Source of the DNA: Methanolapillus africanus
GTDB lineage: Archaea > Halobacteriota > Methanosarcinia > Methanosarcinales > Methanosarcinaceae
DNA length: 64,000 nt
Reading direction: 5' to 3'
NCBI RefSeq assembly: GCF_032714475.1
Contig: NZ_JAWDKD010000021.1
Coordinates: forward strand, 1-64,000
Shown here piece by piece: positions 28,488 to 35,997 of the stretch (position 1 is the first letter of the stretch; each line of letters begins with the position of its first letter). The notes under the pieces were generated by a model. It saw only the letters and a list, made by a program, of their open reading frames with translations. It was not told the origin of the DNA and made no database searches. The position numbers and the translations under genes are program-made.

Positions 28488-28825
28488 CAAACCAACCCGC
28501 AAAATCAAACGCGATAGCGTTTGTATTTTGCGGATTTCACTGAACGTTAGATGCAAGTTGGAAATAGAAACAGTCGGTGCAATCTAAACTATAAATTCGT
28601 AACCGGCAGATGCAAACTGCAAATTAGAAAATTAAATCTGAATAATAGTACCTGTCAGCTGTTACCGTAAATTTTACTGTATCTTCCTGTTGCTGTAAAT
28701 TGTACTGCATCTGCTTGCTTGGCATCTTCAAAAAGTGTTCGGGTGGCTTTCATAGCATCAAAATAAAAATGACCCGCGGATTTCAAAAACGCAAAAGAAA
28801 ATGTGTCGCCGTAACGCGCGCGACC
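28488..28825. repeat. Intergenic mosaic element, degenerate copy
   Basis: The lead CAAGCAAACCAACCCGC (28486-28502) opens a hairpin with arms CGCAAAATCAAACGC and GCGTTTGTATTTTGCG (about 28499-28535). Degenerate GATGCAA-type repeats follow (28560-28720). The element ends in an inverted, variant GC motif GCCGTAACGCGCGC (28808-28821). Before it (28370-28465) is a low-complexity stretch of TTTTTGGTTTATTTTTTGATTA words. No gene lies in this 600-bp gap. Confidence 0.65.
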
Positions 28826-28934
28826 CGCCCGCCGCCAAAAAATCGTGGCAACAATATAAATAGGAAAAACGGAATCTGAATATCTTATTATAATCATAAA
28901 AATTAATTCAAATAACAAATTTTCAGGTCAAAAT

Positions 28935-30389
28935 ATGAGTGAAGCAAACGCAAAATCCAACAGCGACGTTGCCGCATGCAAGCTATTCTATTTGACCAAA
29001 TATGCGCTCAGCATTTTCATTATTTTTTTGGCGCCGTTTTTGAGCATGGGAACTTTTGTTCTCTTATTTGTCTTGCTCTCGGTTTTATCACTGACCCCAA
29101 TCATGGAATTCATTTCCAAAGCCTTCGGTTTGACCGATGAAGAAAAAGTCAAAAAAATCCGCAGCGACTTTCAATCCGTCATCATCGTTTTGACGTTTGC
29201 CTTTTTGGCAGCGGCGCTGCTCAACTATTTCAACTTCGCGTTTGAAAATTACATCCTGTTCCAAGGATTCGCCGTGATGGTTTTCAGTTCCTATTCGCTG
29301 TATTCCGTCACCCACAAAGTGACGCTGGCCGACAATTTAGATGACATCGCGTCGTTTCAAAACGCATCCCTCGTCCATGAATTTGTCCTCGTCGTTCTTC
29401 GAACCGCCGCCGCCTTTTTGACCGGCTGGTGGATCATTTACATGACCGGCGGCACCGGAACTGAAAACTGGATGCTGGCGCCTGACTTGTTGAACCAATT
29501 GTTTTTCATTTCGCTCATCGGCGCCTTTATCGGCAGCCTTTTTGAATCCATCCCGTCCGGCACGGACAAAAACATTTCCGTCTTTTTGGGGTCGACGCTG
29601 TCGATCTGGCTTCTTTATTTGTTCGGCTACCAAACGCCGTGGAACCAAACCCTCATCGCCGCCGGATTTTCGATCATTCTGGCATTCCTGGCCTACCGCT
29701 ACAAAATCGCCGACCTGTCGGCATTGTTCAGCGCGGCCGTCCTCGGAATTCTGATTATCCTTTTCAGCGGCATCGAATGGTACATTCTTCTCGTCGCATT
29801 TTTCATTCTCGGCGGCGGCTTTACGAAATACAAAATCAAATACAAAGCCTCCATCGGTCTCGCCGAATCCAAAAACGGCATCCGCAGTTATGAAAACGTT
29901 TTCGCAAACAGCATTTTCGCGATGATTCTCGCCGTCCTGTACGGCATTTCCACCCAGTACACTGATTATTCCTGGCTTTCCATTCCGATTGTGTTCGCGT
30001 ACGTCGGCACGGTTGCGACCGCCACCGGCGATACGATGGCGAGCGAGATCGGAACGACCGCCAAGGGCCCGACGTTTATGATTACAACGCTGAAACGCGC
30101 CAAACCCGGACAAGACGGCGGTGTGAGCCTTCTCGGAGAATGTGCGGCACTGCTTGGATCCATTATTATCGGCCTCATGGCATTCTTTTTCGGCATGATC
30201 GACTCGCTGCCGATTGCCCTGTTGGTTGCCATTGCCGGCGGATTTTTGGGAACCAACATCGACAGCATTCTCGGTGCGACGCTTCAAAAGAAAGGTATTT
30301 TGACAAACAGCAGTGTGAACTTGGTTTCAACCATTATCGGCGGCTTGATTGCCGGATTCGTGTATTTCATCATTCAGTTTTTGATGTAA
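28935..30389 (+). CDS. DUF92 family integral membrane protein
   Basis: 484 aa with about 12 hydrophobic segments. The C-terminal half has the family core GTVATATGDTMASEIG (about residues 357-372) followed by KPGQDGGVSLLGE and GFLGTNIDSILGATLQ. DUF92 includes VTE5/VTE6-type phytol and phytyl-phosphate kinases of phototrophs, so an isoprenoid alcohol or isoprenyl-phosphate kinase role in archaeal lipid salvage is plausible but unproven. The first 200 residues are an extra N-terminal membrane region, making it longer than the usual ~250-aa family member. AGGTCA lies four bases before ATG. Confidence 0.8.
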   Translation: MSEANAKSNSDVAACKLFYLTKYALSIFIIFLAPFLSMGTFVLLFVLLSVLSLTPIMEFISKAFGLTDEEKVKKIRSDFQSVIIVLTFAFLAAALLNYFNFAFENYILFQGFAVMVFSSYSLYSVTHKVTLADNLDDIASFQNASLVHEFVLVVLRTAAAFLTGWWIIYMTGGTGTENWMLAPDLLNQLFFISLIGAFIGSLFESIPSGTDKNISVFLGSTLSIWLLYLFGYQTPWNQTLIAAGFSIILAFLAYRYKIADLSALFSAAVLGILIILFSGIEWYILLVAFFILGGGFTKYKIKYKASIGLAESKNGIRSYENVFANSIFAMILAVLYGISTQYTDYSWLSIPIVFAYVGTVATATGDTMASEIGTTAKGPTFMITTLKRAKPGQDGGVSLLGECAALLGSIIIGLMAFFFGMIDSLPIALLVAIAGGFLGTNIDSILGATLQKKGILTNSSVNLVSTIIGGLIAGFVYFIIQFLM

Positions 30390-30437
30390 ACAACCCAAAA
30401 GAAGCGAAAAAATTCAAAAAATATGGTTGTCCATCAT

Positions 30438-30455
30438 AACTTATTTATATTAAAA
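30438..30455 (+). promoter_or_regulatory. Probable TATA region of tRNA-Leu
   Basis: TAACTTATTTATATTAAA lies about 60 bp before the mature tRNA-Leu 5' end. The position and composition fit an archaeal TATA box followed by a short 5' leader. Assigned by eye only. Confidence 0.35.
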
Positions 30456-30509
30456 ATCGGTTTTTAACCTGCAATTGGGTTGCCTTTTCTAAAACAAACC
30501 TTTTCATTT

Positions 30510-30592
30510 GCGGGGGTAACCAAGTGGTCAACGGTGATAGACTCAAGATCTATTCGCGTAGGCGTTCAGGGGTTCGACTCCCTTCCCCCGCA
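30510..30592 (+). tRNA. tRNA-Leu (anticodon CAA)
   Basis: Class II tRNA of 83 nt: acceptor GCGGGGG with CCCCCGC, discriminator A, anticodon stem ATAGA/TCTAT with loop CTCAAGA (anticodon CAA), a variable arm CGCGTAGGCG, and a T arm with GTTCGACTC. The 3' end borders an A+T-rich block of atypical genes. Confidence 0.95.
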
Positions 30593-30989
30593 CTTTAACT
30601 CTCATTTTATTCTAATTAAGACACATTTATCTGTCTTTCCGATTTTATTATAGAAGTGTTTTGAAGATCAATAAAGATATTTTTCGATATTTCAACTTCA
30701 GATCAGATGAAAATCTATTTTTATTCTATTTTTCTAACGAAATAAAGACAAATACTGGCCCTAATTCTTTAAAAAGAGTATGAGACGCTCACAATATTTG
30801 ATAATCTGAATTGGTGGCTGTTTAATTTAATTTACTATTGTAATATTTTTTAAATATTTATTGATTTATTTTATAATAATCTTTTTAAAAAATTATAAGT
30901 AATATATAAATAATGTAATTTTATGGCTTAAATTATTAAGCCACATAATTTCGTAAACAGGAGAGTTTTCGTGAACAGGAGAAATAAAT
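30593..30989. other. A+T-rich gap between tRNA-Leu and the phospholipase C-like gene
   Basis: 397 bp with no gene. From about 30840 it is almost pure A and T, with TATA-like words (AGTAATATATAAATAATG at about 30899-30916). A short duplicated phrase lies just before the next gene: CAGGAGAGTTTTCGTGAA followed by CAGGAGAAATAA, the second providing the ribosome binding site. No copy of the tRNA 3' end was found further right in the window. Confidence 0.4.
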
Positions 30990-32327
30990 ATGTTTAAAAA
31001 ATTCTTAACGACCATTTTATTAGTTGCAATGTTAATTTCATTGACAACTCCGGTGTTTTGTGCACCGATAGAGAAATCGACAAGTTATGTTGATTATGAT
31101 AAGATTATGGATAACCCTGATTACTTAAGAAAGGAAATATTAAAAGATTTTAGTGTTTCAGATGGCACACTTGAATCATTCTCTGCATTTAGCATTTGGT
31201 TAAAAAAACAAGGTGTTGATGCTGAAGCTGAAGGTATAAATCTAATTTTCATAGATGATGATTTATTCAATTTAACACCTGAAGCATGGATCTTTGCTGC
31301 AACCCCTGAAACAAAAAAGATAATTGAAGAAAAAATTAATTCAGCTGAAAATCTTGATATGAGTCCTGCCATTGATTCCAAAGATTCTGATAAAAAATTG
31401 TATTCAAAAGAAGAGATGCAATCTTATTTAAAGAACTTTGACGAAAAGTATCCGACAAAATATATTAACACCGGACTCGTTACATATATTACAGTTGAAA
31501 ATAAAGAACTTTTGATGAAGGATTTTTCAGAAGAAGATGAATTGATATTGCAACAAATTCTCTGGATTGTCATTTCACCAAACAAAGAAGACATTAAAGT
31601 CTCCAATTGGCCATCTTCAAGTCCGAGTAATATTCATAAAGATATGACTGCATGGGCATGTGATAGAGCAAATGATTTATCAAGACCAGGTATAAATGCA
31701 TCGAATGCCAGTTCTTATATCTCCGCCAATGCTTCTTGGCCGGATTATGCTCCTCCACTTTTAGATATACCCTTTATTGGTCCCTTAACAGATGCATATG
31801 AGCATAACTACAAACACTACTATTGTCCTGCTACGGGTTTCGGAGGAGCTATATCTGCTACAGAAGGTAATCTCTCATTCAATTCGATAATTAATCCACT
31901 TACAACAGAACAAAAGTTCAATAAGTTGGGAAATGCTACACATTATGTGGCAGATCTTAGTACGCCACTGCACACTAAATATGCCGTAACTCAAACAATT
32001 GAATTCAAATTTAACGATTCTGCTCCGCATTTTACTTATGAGAGTTATGTCGGAGATAATTGGTATAACACTTCCTCCCCCAATTCCAAAAATTTCAGCA
32101 AATTTGCAAAAGATGTGAGAAGTGGATATAGTGTCGTCAATGTTGAGCGTTCTCTTGAAAATTTATCAATGTATTCATATAGTTATGCGGATACAATATG
32201 GTCGGCATCTCTTAATGCAAATACACTCAAAAACAATTCTTCTGCATATTATGCCACAGCTTTCTGTATTGATGAAGGCCAACGTTATCTAATAGGTGTA
32301 ATAAATTATGGAAATGCACGAATTTAA
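30990..32327 (+). CDS. Secreted zinc-dependent phospholipase C-like protein
   Basis: 445 aa. A signal peptide (TTILLVAMLISLTTPVFCAP) is followed by about 190 residues of unrecognised, acidic, Lys-rich sequence. A domain then resembles the all-helical alpha-toxin/S1-P1 nuclease fold: HKDMTAWACDRANDL at its start, HNYKHYYCP, and LGNATHYVADLSTPLHTKYA (Zn-ligand motif HxxxDxxxPxH). A zinc-dependent lipase or nuclease acting outside the cell is likely. Codons are strongly A/T-ending, unlike the neighbouring housekeeping genes, which suggests foreign origin. AGGAGA precedes the ATG. A hairpin terminator follows. Confidence 0.75.
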   Translation: MFKKFLTTILLVAMLISLTTPVFCAPIEKSTSYVDYDKIMDNPDYLRKEILKDFSVSDGTLESFSAFSIWLKKQGVDAEAEGINLIFIDDDLFNLTPEAWIFAATPETKKIIEEKINSAENLDMSPAIDSKDSDKKLYSKEEMQSYLKNFDEKYPTKYINTGLVTYITVENKELLMKDFSEEDELILQQILWIVISPNKEDIKVSNWPSSSPSNIHKDMTAWACDRANDLSRPGINASNASSYISANASWPDYAPPLLDIPFIGPLTDAYEHNYKHYYCPATGFGGAISATEGNLSFNSIINPLTTEQKFNKLGNATHYVADLSTPLHTKYAVTQTIEFKFNDSAPHFTYESYVGDNWYNTSSPNSKNFSKFAKDVRSGYSVVNVERSLENLSMYSYSYADTIWSASLNANTLKNNSSAYYATAFCIDEGQRYLIGVINYGNARI

Positions 32328-32357
32328 AAAAGAATAATATTTAAATTCAATTAAAAT

Positions 32358-32377
32358 TAAGAGTGATTCAACTCTTA
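32358..32377 (+). terminator. Hairpin terminator
   Basis: Arms TAAGAGT and ACTCTTA around GATTCA, then a T-rich run, 30 bp after the phospholipase-like gene. The T-rich run overlaps the region before the next gene. Confidence 0.65.
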
Positions 32378-32400
32378 TTTTTATTTTAGGGGATGATAAC

Positions 32401-33222
32401 ATTTTCAAAGAAATATCTTTTTCAAAATTAAAAGAAGAATTAAAAAAAGATACTTTTTACGTTTTGATGGAATGTTTGTTTTTTTTCATCCCCATCTTTT
32501 TGTTTCATACATGGACACAAACAAATTTTTCAGCATTCTATCCATTTATTTTATTAATTGTGCTTCCATTATTGTTTTACTTCATTTTTAGGTCTTATTT
32601 TGATTACAAAATAAAGGATGTCTTATATTGTATTTTATTTTCAACAGGTTGCCTTTATTTACTGGATTTTATGGATTTGGTATATCTGCTCTCCCTCATA
32701 CAACCACCACAACATATTGTTCCCCTTGAAGGGGTAGCTCCTTATTTTACTCTGGAACCAATTGTTATTTTATTTACTCTCCTTTATTTCATTATGATTA
32801 ACGTTACGTTTTTGATTTCAAAAAAATCAACTCATATGAAGGATAAACTGTTAATAACTTTTTTAATATCAGCGATTGCGATTATTTTGGTAGTCGCCAT
32901 TATCAATAAGGATATGGGAAGGCTGATGAACATCGAGACACCAATTTTGATAATATTTCCAATTCTCTTATCTCTTTATTTGGCTTATGCTTATTGTTAC
33001 AAGTCAAAGATCCCTACGCACAGAAGCATTGCACACGTACCGTATTTTGTCATACCTTCCTTATTCTTTGTCCTTGATGAACGCATTTTTATGCCAAATC
33101 TTAATTTACTGGATGTTTTGTTAATATCAATACCGCCTGCAATCGGAGCAGGTGTTTTAGTTTTTGTATTCTATTTTATCCAAAAAGGCTTCAGAAAATT
33201 TTGGGCATATTTCTTCACTTAA
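32401..33222 (+). CDS. Hypothetical integral membrane protein
   Basis: About seven hydrophobic segments, no family recognised. The first ATG in frame is at 32467 (TTG at 32464), inside the first membrane segment. The frame is open back to 32391 and encodes a sensible charged N-terminus (IFKEISFSKLKEELKKD). A strong ribosome binding site (AGGGGATGAT) ends three bases before an ATT at 32401, so an ATT start giving 273 aa is proposed; the ATG start gives 251 aa. A/T-ending codons match the flanking genes, and the 33.2-kb protease gene follows directly, suggesting an operon. Confidence 0.6.
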   Translation: MFKEISFSKLKEELKKDTFYVLMECLFFFIPIFLFHTWTQTNFSAFYPFILLIVLPLLFYFIFRSYFDYKIKDVLYCILFSTGCLYLLDFMDLVYLLSLIQPPQHIVPLEGVAPYFTLEPIVILFTLLYFIMINVTFLISKKSTHMKDKLLITFLISAIAIILVVAIINKDMGRLMNIETPILIIFPILLSLYLAYAYCYKSKIPTHRSIAHVPYFVIPSLFFVLDERIFMPNLNLLDVLLISIPPAIGAGVLVFVFYFIQKGFRKFWAYFFT

Positions 33223-33241
33223 AAATGAAGGAGATGAAACA

Positions 33242-33979
33242 ATTAAACAAAAAAGACATTTTAAAAAAATGTTTATTTTAGTACTAATTTCCATAGTTGT
33301 TCTGGGGTTTGTGTCCATAATTTATTTGCAAGAAAACATTACAGATCATTTCAAATCCGACAGCAATTTTCAAGTTCTAAATAAAGATGAAACTTTGTTG
33401 AGTTTTCCAGATGGGATGAATTTCATTTACGAAACACAACTATCTAAAGTTCGGAGCATTGAAAAATGGGTCACGCCAATTAAAATAAAATATGAAGGCG
33501 ACCCCACAAAAGAAGATATTAAATTTTTAAATAATATAATAAAGGAATTCAATAAAATAGATGGATTTCCGGGAATGAAAATTGTCAATAAAGATGAAAA
33601 TGTCCTTTTAATTTATGCAACAAAAGAGACTTTACCCAAATATCAGGAAAAATATAACACAGAAGACGTTGACAAAGGCATATGCCATCACTTTTCAGAA
33701 AACGGAGAAATAACCCAAGCAATCATAATTATTGAATCTGATATTGACCAAGATTATAAAAACAGCGTTGTTTTACACGAAATTTTTCATATGGTTGGCT
33801 TTTATGGCCATTATTATAACAATTCTAGTATTATTAATCAAAATGGTGAACCTGTTTCAGGGTTATCTGCCACAGATACTTTAGCTTTGAAAATGTTGTA
33901 TAATCCTGAAATATTAATTGGGATGAAGTATTATGAAATAAGAGAATATTATCAAAACAAAGAGATGAATGATTTTTAA
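33242..33979 (+). CDS. Membrane-anchored zincin-like metalloprotease
   Basis: About 245 aa. It has a lysine-rich cytoplasmic start (KQKRHFKK), one membrane helix (MFILVLISIVVLGFVSIIYL) and an outside domain with VVLHEIFHMVGFYGHYYN, i.e. HExxHxxG with a further His. This resembles metzincins with the third ligand one residue late. Upstream, AIIIIESDIDQDYKN matches the edge strand usual before the active-site helix. The start is uncertain: AGGAGATGA ends five bases before an ATT at 33242; the first in-frame ATG (33269) has no ribosome binding site and a TTG at 33164 overlaps the previous gene. A/T-rich codons suggest horizontal origin. Confidence 0.65.
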   Translation: MKQKRHFKKMFILVLISIVVLGFVSIIYLQENITDHFKSDSNFQVLNKDETLLSFPDGMNFIYETQLSKVRSIEKWVTPIKIKYEGDPTKEDIKFLNNIIKEFNKIDGFPGMKIVNKDENVLLIYATKETLPKYQEKYNTEDVDKGICHHFSENGEITQAIIIIESDIDQDYKNSVVLHEIFHMVGFYGHYYNNSSIINQNGEPVSGLSATDTLALKMLYNPEILIGMKYYEIREYYQNKEMNDF

Positions 33980-34062
33980 TTAAGAGGATAGTAATCCAAA
34001 AGATTATATGATTAAAGCAATGATTCAAATCCAATAACCAAATTTAATTTCAGGAATCAATC

Positions 34063-34236
34063 ATGCCAACGATGCGCGTCAAAGGAAAAAAAGTCAAAGT
34101 CGCCCCGATTTACTGGGCGATCTTTTTGTCAACCAAAATTATCATCGTGATACTGGCAGCGATCTTTGTTTTAAAGAATTTTACGCATTATTTGGATCCT
34201 TATTTCGGAAAAATGATCCTGATGCTTTTGATTTAA
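34063..34236 (+). CDS. Small membrane protein (57 aa)
   Basis: A short basic N-terminus MPTMRVKGKKVKVAP is followed by a single membrane segment (IYWAIFLSTKIIIVILAAIF) and a short tail. AGGA lies five bases before the ATG. Codon use is like the housekeeping genes (GTC, GCC, ATC), unlike the A/T-rich block just before it, so the block seems to end near 34050. No function is known. Confidence 0.6.
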   Translation: MPTMRVKGKKVKVAPIYWAIFLSTKIIIVILAAIFVLKNFTHYLDPYFGKMILMLLI

Positions 34237-34275
34237 AAAAGCAGCCCATATTTTTATCGATTTTTAAAACCTGAC

Positions 34276-34289
34276 GCCATAACGCGCGC
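34276..34289 (-). repeat. GC motif copy
   Basis: Exact GCCATAACGCGCGC on the plus strand, 14 bp past the pdxS stop codon and reading in the direction of pdxS. It is solitary, with no hairpin or repeat module. Confidence 0.8.
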
Positions 34290-34302
34290 GATGCCGGCGC
34301 CA

Positions 34303-35178
34303 TTATTTTTTCGTATCCGTGGTGGCTTCCGCACCACGCATACCACTGCCGATTCCTTTTGAAATCTTCGCGAGAACGTCCGGTTTGTCATAATTTTTAA
34401 CGGCTTCAACGATGGCTTTGCCCATCAATTCCGGATGTTCCGCTTTAAAAATGCCGGAGCCGACGAAAACGCCGTCACAGCCGAGTTTCATCATCAGCGC
34501 AGCGTCCGCGGGCGTTGCAATGCCGCCGGCGGCATAATTGAGAACAGGCAGGCGTTTCATTTCAATCGCTTGCGCGAGCAAATCCTCGGAAATCTTCTTG
34601 GTTTTGGCGTACTCCGCGCGCTCCTCGTCCGATTTTTCCAAAAGCTCAGCCAATCGTTTCAAGATTTGAATTTGGCTTTGAACCGTTCCTGCAATGTTTC
34701 CGCTGCCGACTTGTCCGGAAACCCGGATCATCATCGTGCCGGTCGACACCGAACGAAGCGCTTCGCCCAAATTAGTCGCGCCGGTAATGAACGGCACATT
34801 GAATTTGGTTTTGTCAATCACGGAATCAAGGCTTGCCGGCGACAAGGCTTCGGACTCGTCAATCATGGCGATGCCGAGCGCTTGTAAAATTTCGGCTTCC
34901 ACGAAATGGCCGACACGGACTTTGCCCATCACCGGAATGGAGACCGACGTCAAAATTGCTTCAATGGTTTCCACGTTGGCCATTCGCATAACGCCGCTTC
35001 GGGCGCGAGAGTCGACGGACAGCGAATCCGTGACCATGACGGCGGCCGCACCGCACTCTTCGGCCAGCTGGGCTTGATCGGGCGTGCTGACGTCGCAGAT
35101 GACGCCGCATTTCCCCAATTTTTCAAAACCGCGCGCCAAGAGTTCGTTTCCGAAACGAAGTGTGGATAAGTCGACCAT
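34303..35178 (-). CDS. pdxS: PdxS-like pyridoxal 5'-phosphate synthase subunit, divergent active site
   Basis: 291-aa TIM barrel of the PdxS/SNZ family, which makes PLP from ribose 5-phosphate, glyceraldehyde 3-phosphate and ammonia from PdxT. Conserved: Asp29 in VICDV, Lys86 in MGKVRVGHFVEAE (the first Schiff-base lysine, Lys81 in B. subtilis), IDESE, and NYAAGGIATPADAALMM. Not conserved: the second lysine (B. subtilis Lys149), here Ser154 in IRVSGQVGSGN, and the Arg after GEALR, here Ser143. The usual substrate loop LERVPADIR is DSLSVDSRAR. No pdxT is nearby. It may be a non-catalytic or altered paralog, so the gene symbol is by homology only. Confidence 0.85.
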   Translation of the reverse strand: MVDLSTLRFGNELLARGFEKLGKCGVICDVSTPDQAQLAEECGAAAVMVTDSLSVDSRARSGVMRMANVETIEAILTSVSIPVMGKVRVGHFVEAEILQALGIAMIDESEALSPASLDSVIDKTKFNVPFITGATNLGEALRSVSTGTMMIRVSGQVGSGNIAGTVQSQIQILKRLAELLEKSDEERAEYAKTKKISEDLLAQAIEMKRLPVLNYAAGGIATPADAALMMKLGCDGVFVGSGIFKAEHPELMGKAIVEAVKNYDKPDVLAKISKGIGSGMRGAEATTDTKK

Positions 35179-35330
35179 AATGATTCCCGAAAAAATGATG
35201 ACGATAACAGAATAAAGAAATAAAGAAAAATATCTGCAAAATGATATAAATTTTGTTATATAATTTCGTTACAGAGTGGCAAATCAAGAAAATGAGGGAA
35301 CGGTTTTGGTCGAGTCGGCAAAAATGTGTC

Positions 35331-35344
35331 GCTATAACGCGCGC
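35331..35344 (-). repeat. GC motif copy, one-base variant
   Basis: GCTATAACGCGCGC on the plus strand (one mismatch), about 150 bp upstream of the pdxS start, beyond the far end of the complete element at 35385-35950. TGTC precedes it, as in the consensus. It appears to be an orphan end. Confidence 0.65.
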
Positions 35345-35384
35345 GTGGCCGGGCGGACGAAAAAATGGGAACGCAGGCTATGAA

Positions 35385-35950
35385 TGATGAATATAGAAAA
35401 CGTGTGTGGAGACTGTATGAAACACAGTAATTATTCCCAAAGTGAACCCGCAAGTTCAGAACGCTGAGCGCCGAAGGCGTGAGGCGGACTGAACTTGGCG
35501 GATTACTCTAAAAATAAGATGTAGTGACAGAAATAACGGAACAGATTTGCAGAATTCAGATTGCACCTACAGTTAACTATTTTTAAATTCAGATTGCATC
35601 TGCTGTTTCCAACAATACACCTGTTTCTTGTTCTGATTTGCACCTTACGGTTCCGATTCAAATTGTATCTGCATATGGTATCCGCAAAATACAGACGCAA
35701 AGCGTCTGATTTTGCGGGATGGTTTGCTTGTTGAATTGGAACAAGCCAACCCAATTTTTAAGCGACCGAAGGGAGCCGTTCGCGAAGCGAACTTACGGAA
35801 ACTGATTCCCACCCCCCCTGAAAAATTCCTAGCGAAGCGACGGAATTTTTCGGTTGATGTTACGGGATGGTTTGCTTGATATCAAAATAAAATAACCCCT
35901 CGATTTCGAAAACGCAAAAAGAAAAAGTATCGCCATAACGCGCGCGGCGC
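35385..35950 (-). repeat. Complete intergenic mosaic element downstream of gyrA
   Basis: Read on the minus strand from the gyrA stop: the GC motif (35932-35945), a T-rich stretch and lead ATCAAGCAAACCATCCCG (around 35865-35885). Next come AAAAATTCC/GGAATTTTT and GTTCGC/GCGAAC hairpins (about 35758-35852), then the lead and hairpin with CAGACGC/GCGTCTG (35690-35740). Degenerate 44-bp-type repeats follow (35520-35680). An inverted repeat CAAGTTCAG/CTGAACTTG (35451-35497) and a tail with CACAGT and AGTCTCCACAC close it. Order and tail match the 50.8-kb copy, so both ends of the unit are defined here. Confidence 0.75.
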
Positions 35951-35997
35951 CGCCCGCCAAAAAAGAAAAATAAAAAAGGAATTGAGAAGAAGCCTCC

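Noticed and set aside
29337..30287. 316-codon minus-strand open frame opposite the DUF92 gene
   Set aside because: Antisense shadow: the plus-strand frame has conserved DUF92 motifs and a membrane-protein pattern, while this one is charged and low in structure.
33225..33268. Programmed or erroneous frameshift at an A7 run joining a short ATG frame to the protease
   Set aside because: The ATG at 33234 touches the ribosome site directly, leaving no spacing, and the in-frame ATT explains the N-terminus without a frameshift.
30510..34100. tRNA-Leu as an attachment site with a direct repeat at the far end of the A+T-rich block
   Set aside because: I looked for the tRNA 3' sequence around 34.0-34.1 kb and elsewhere in the window and did not find it; no integrase gene is present.
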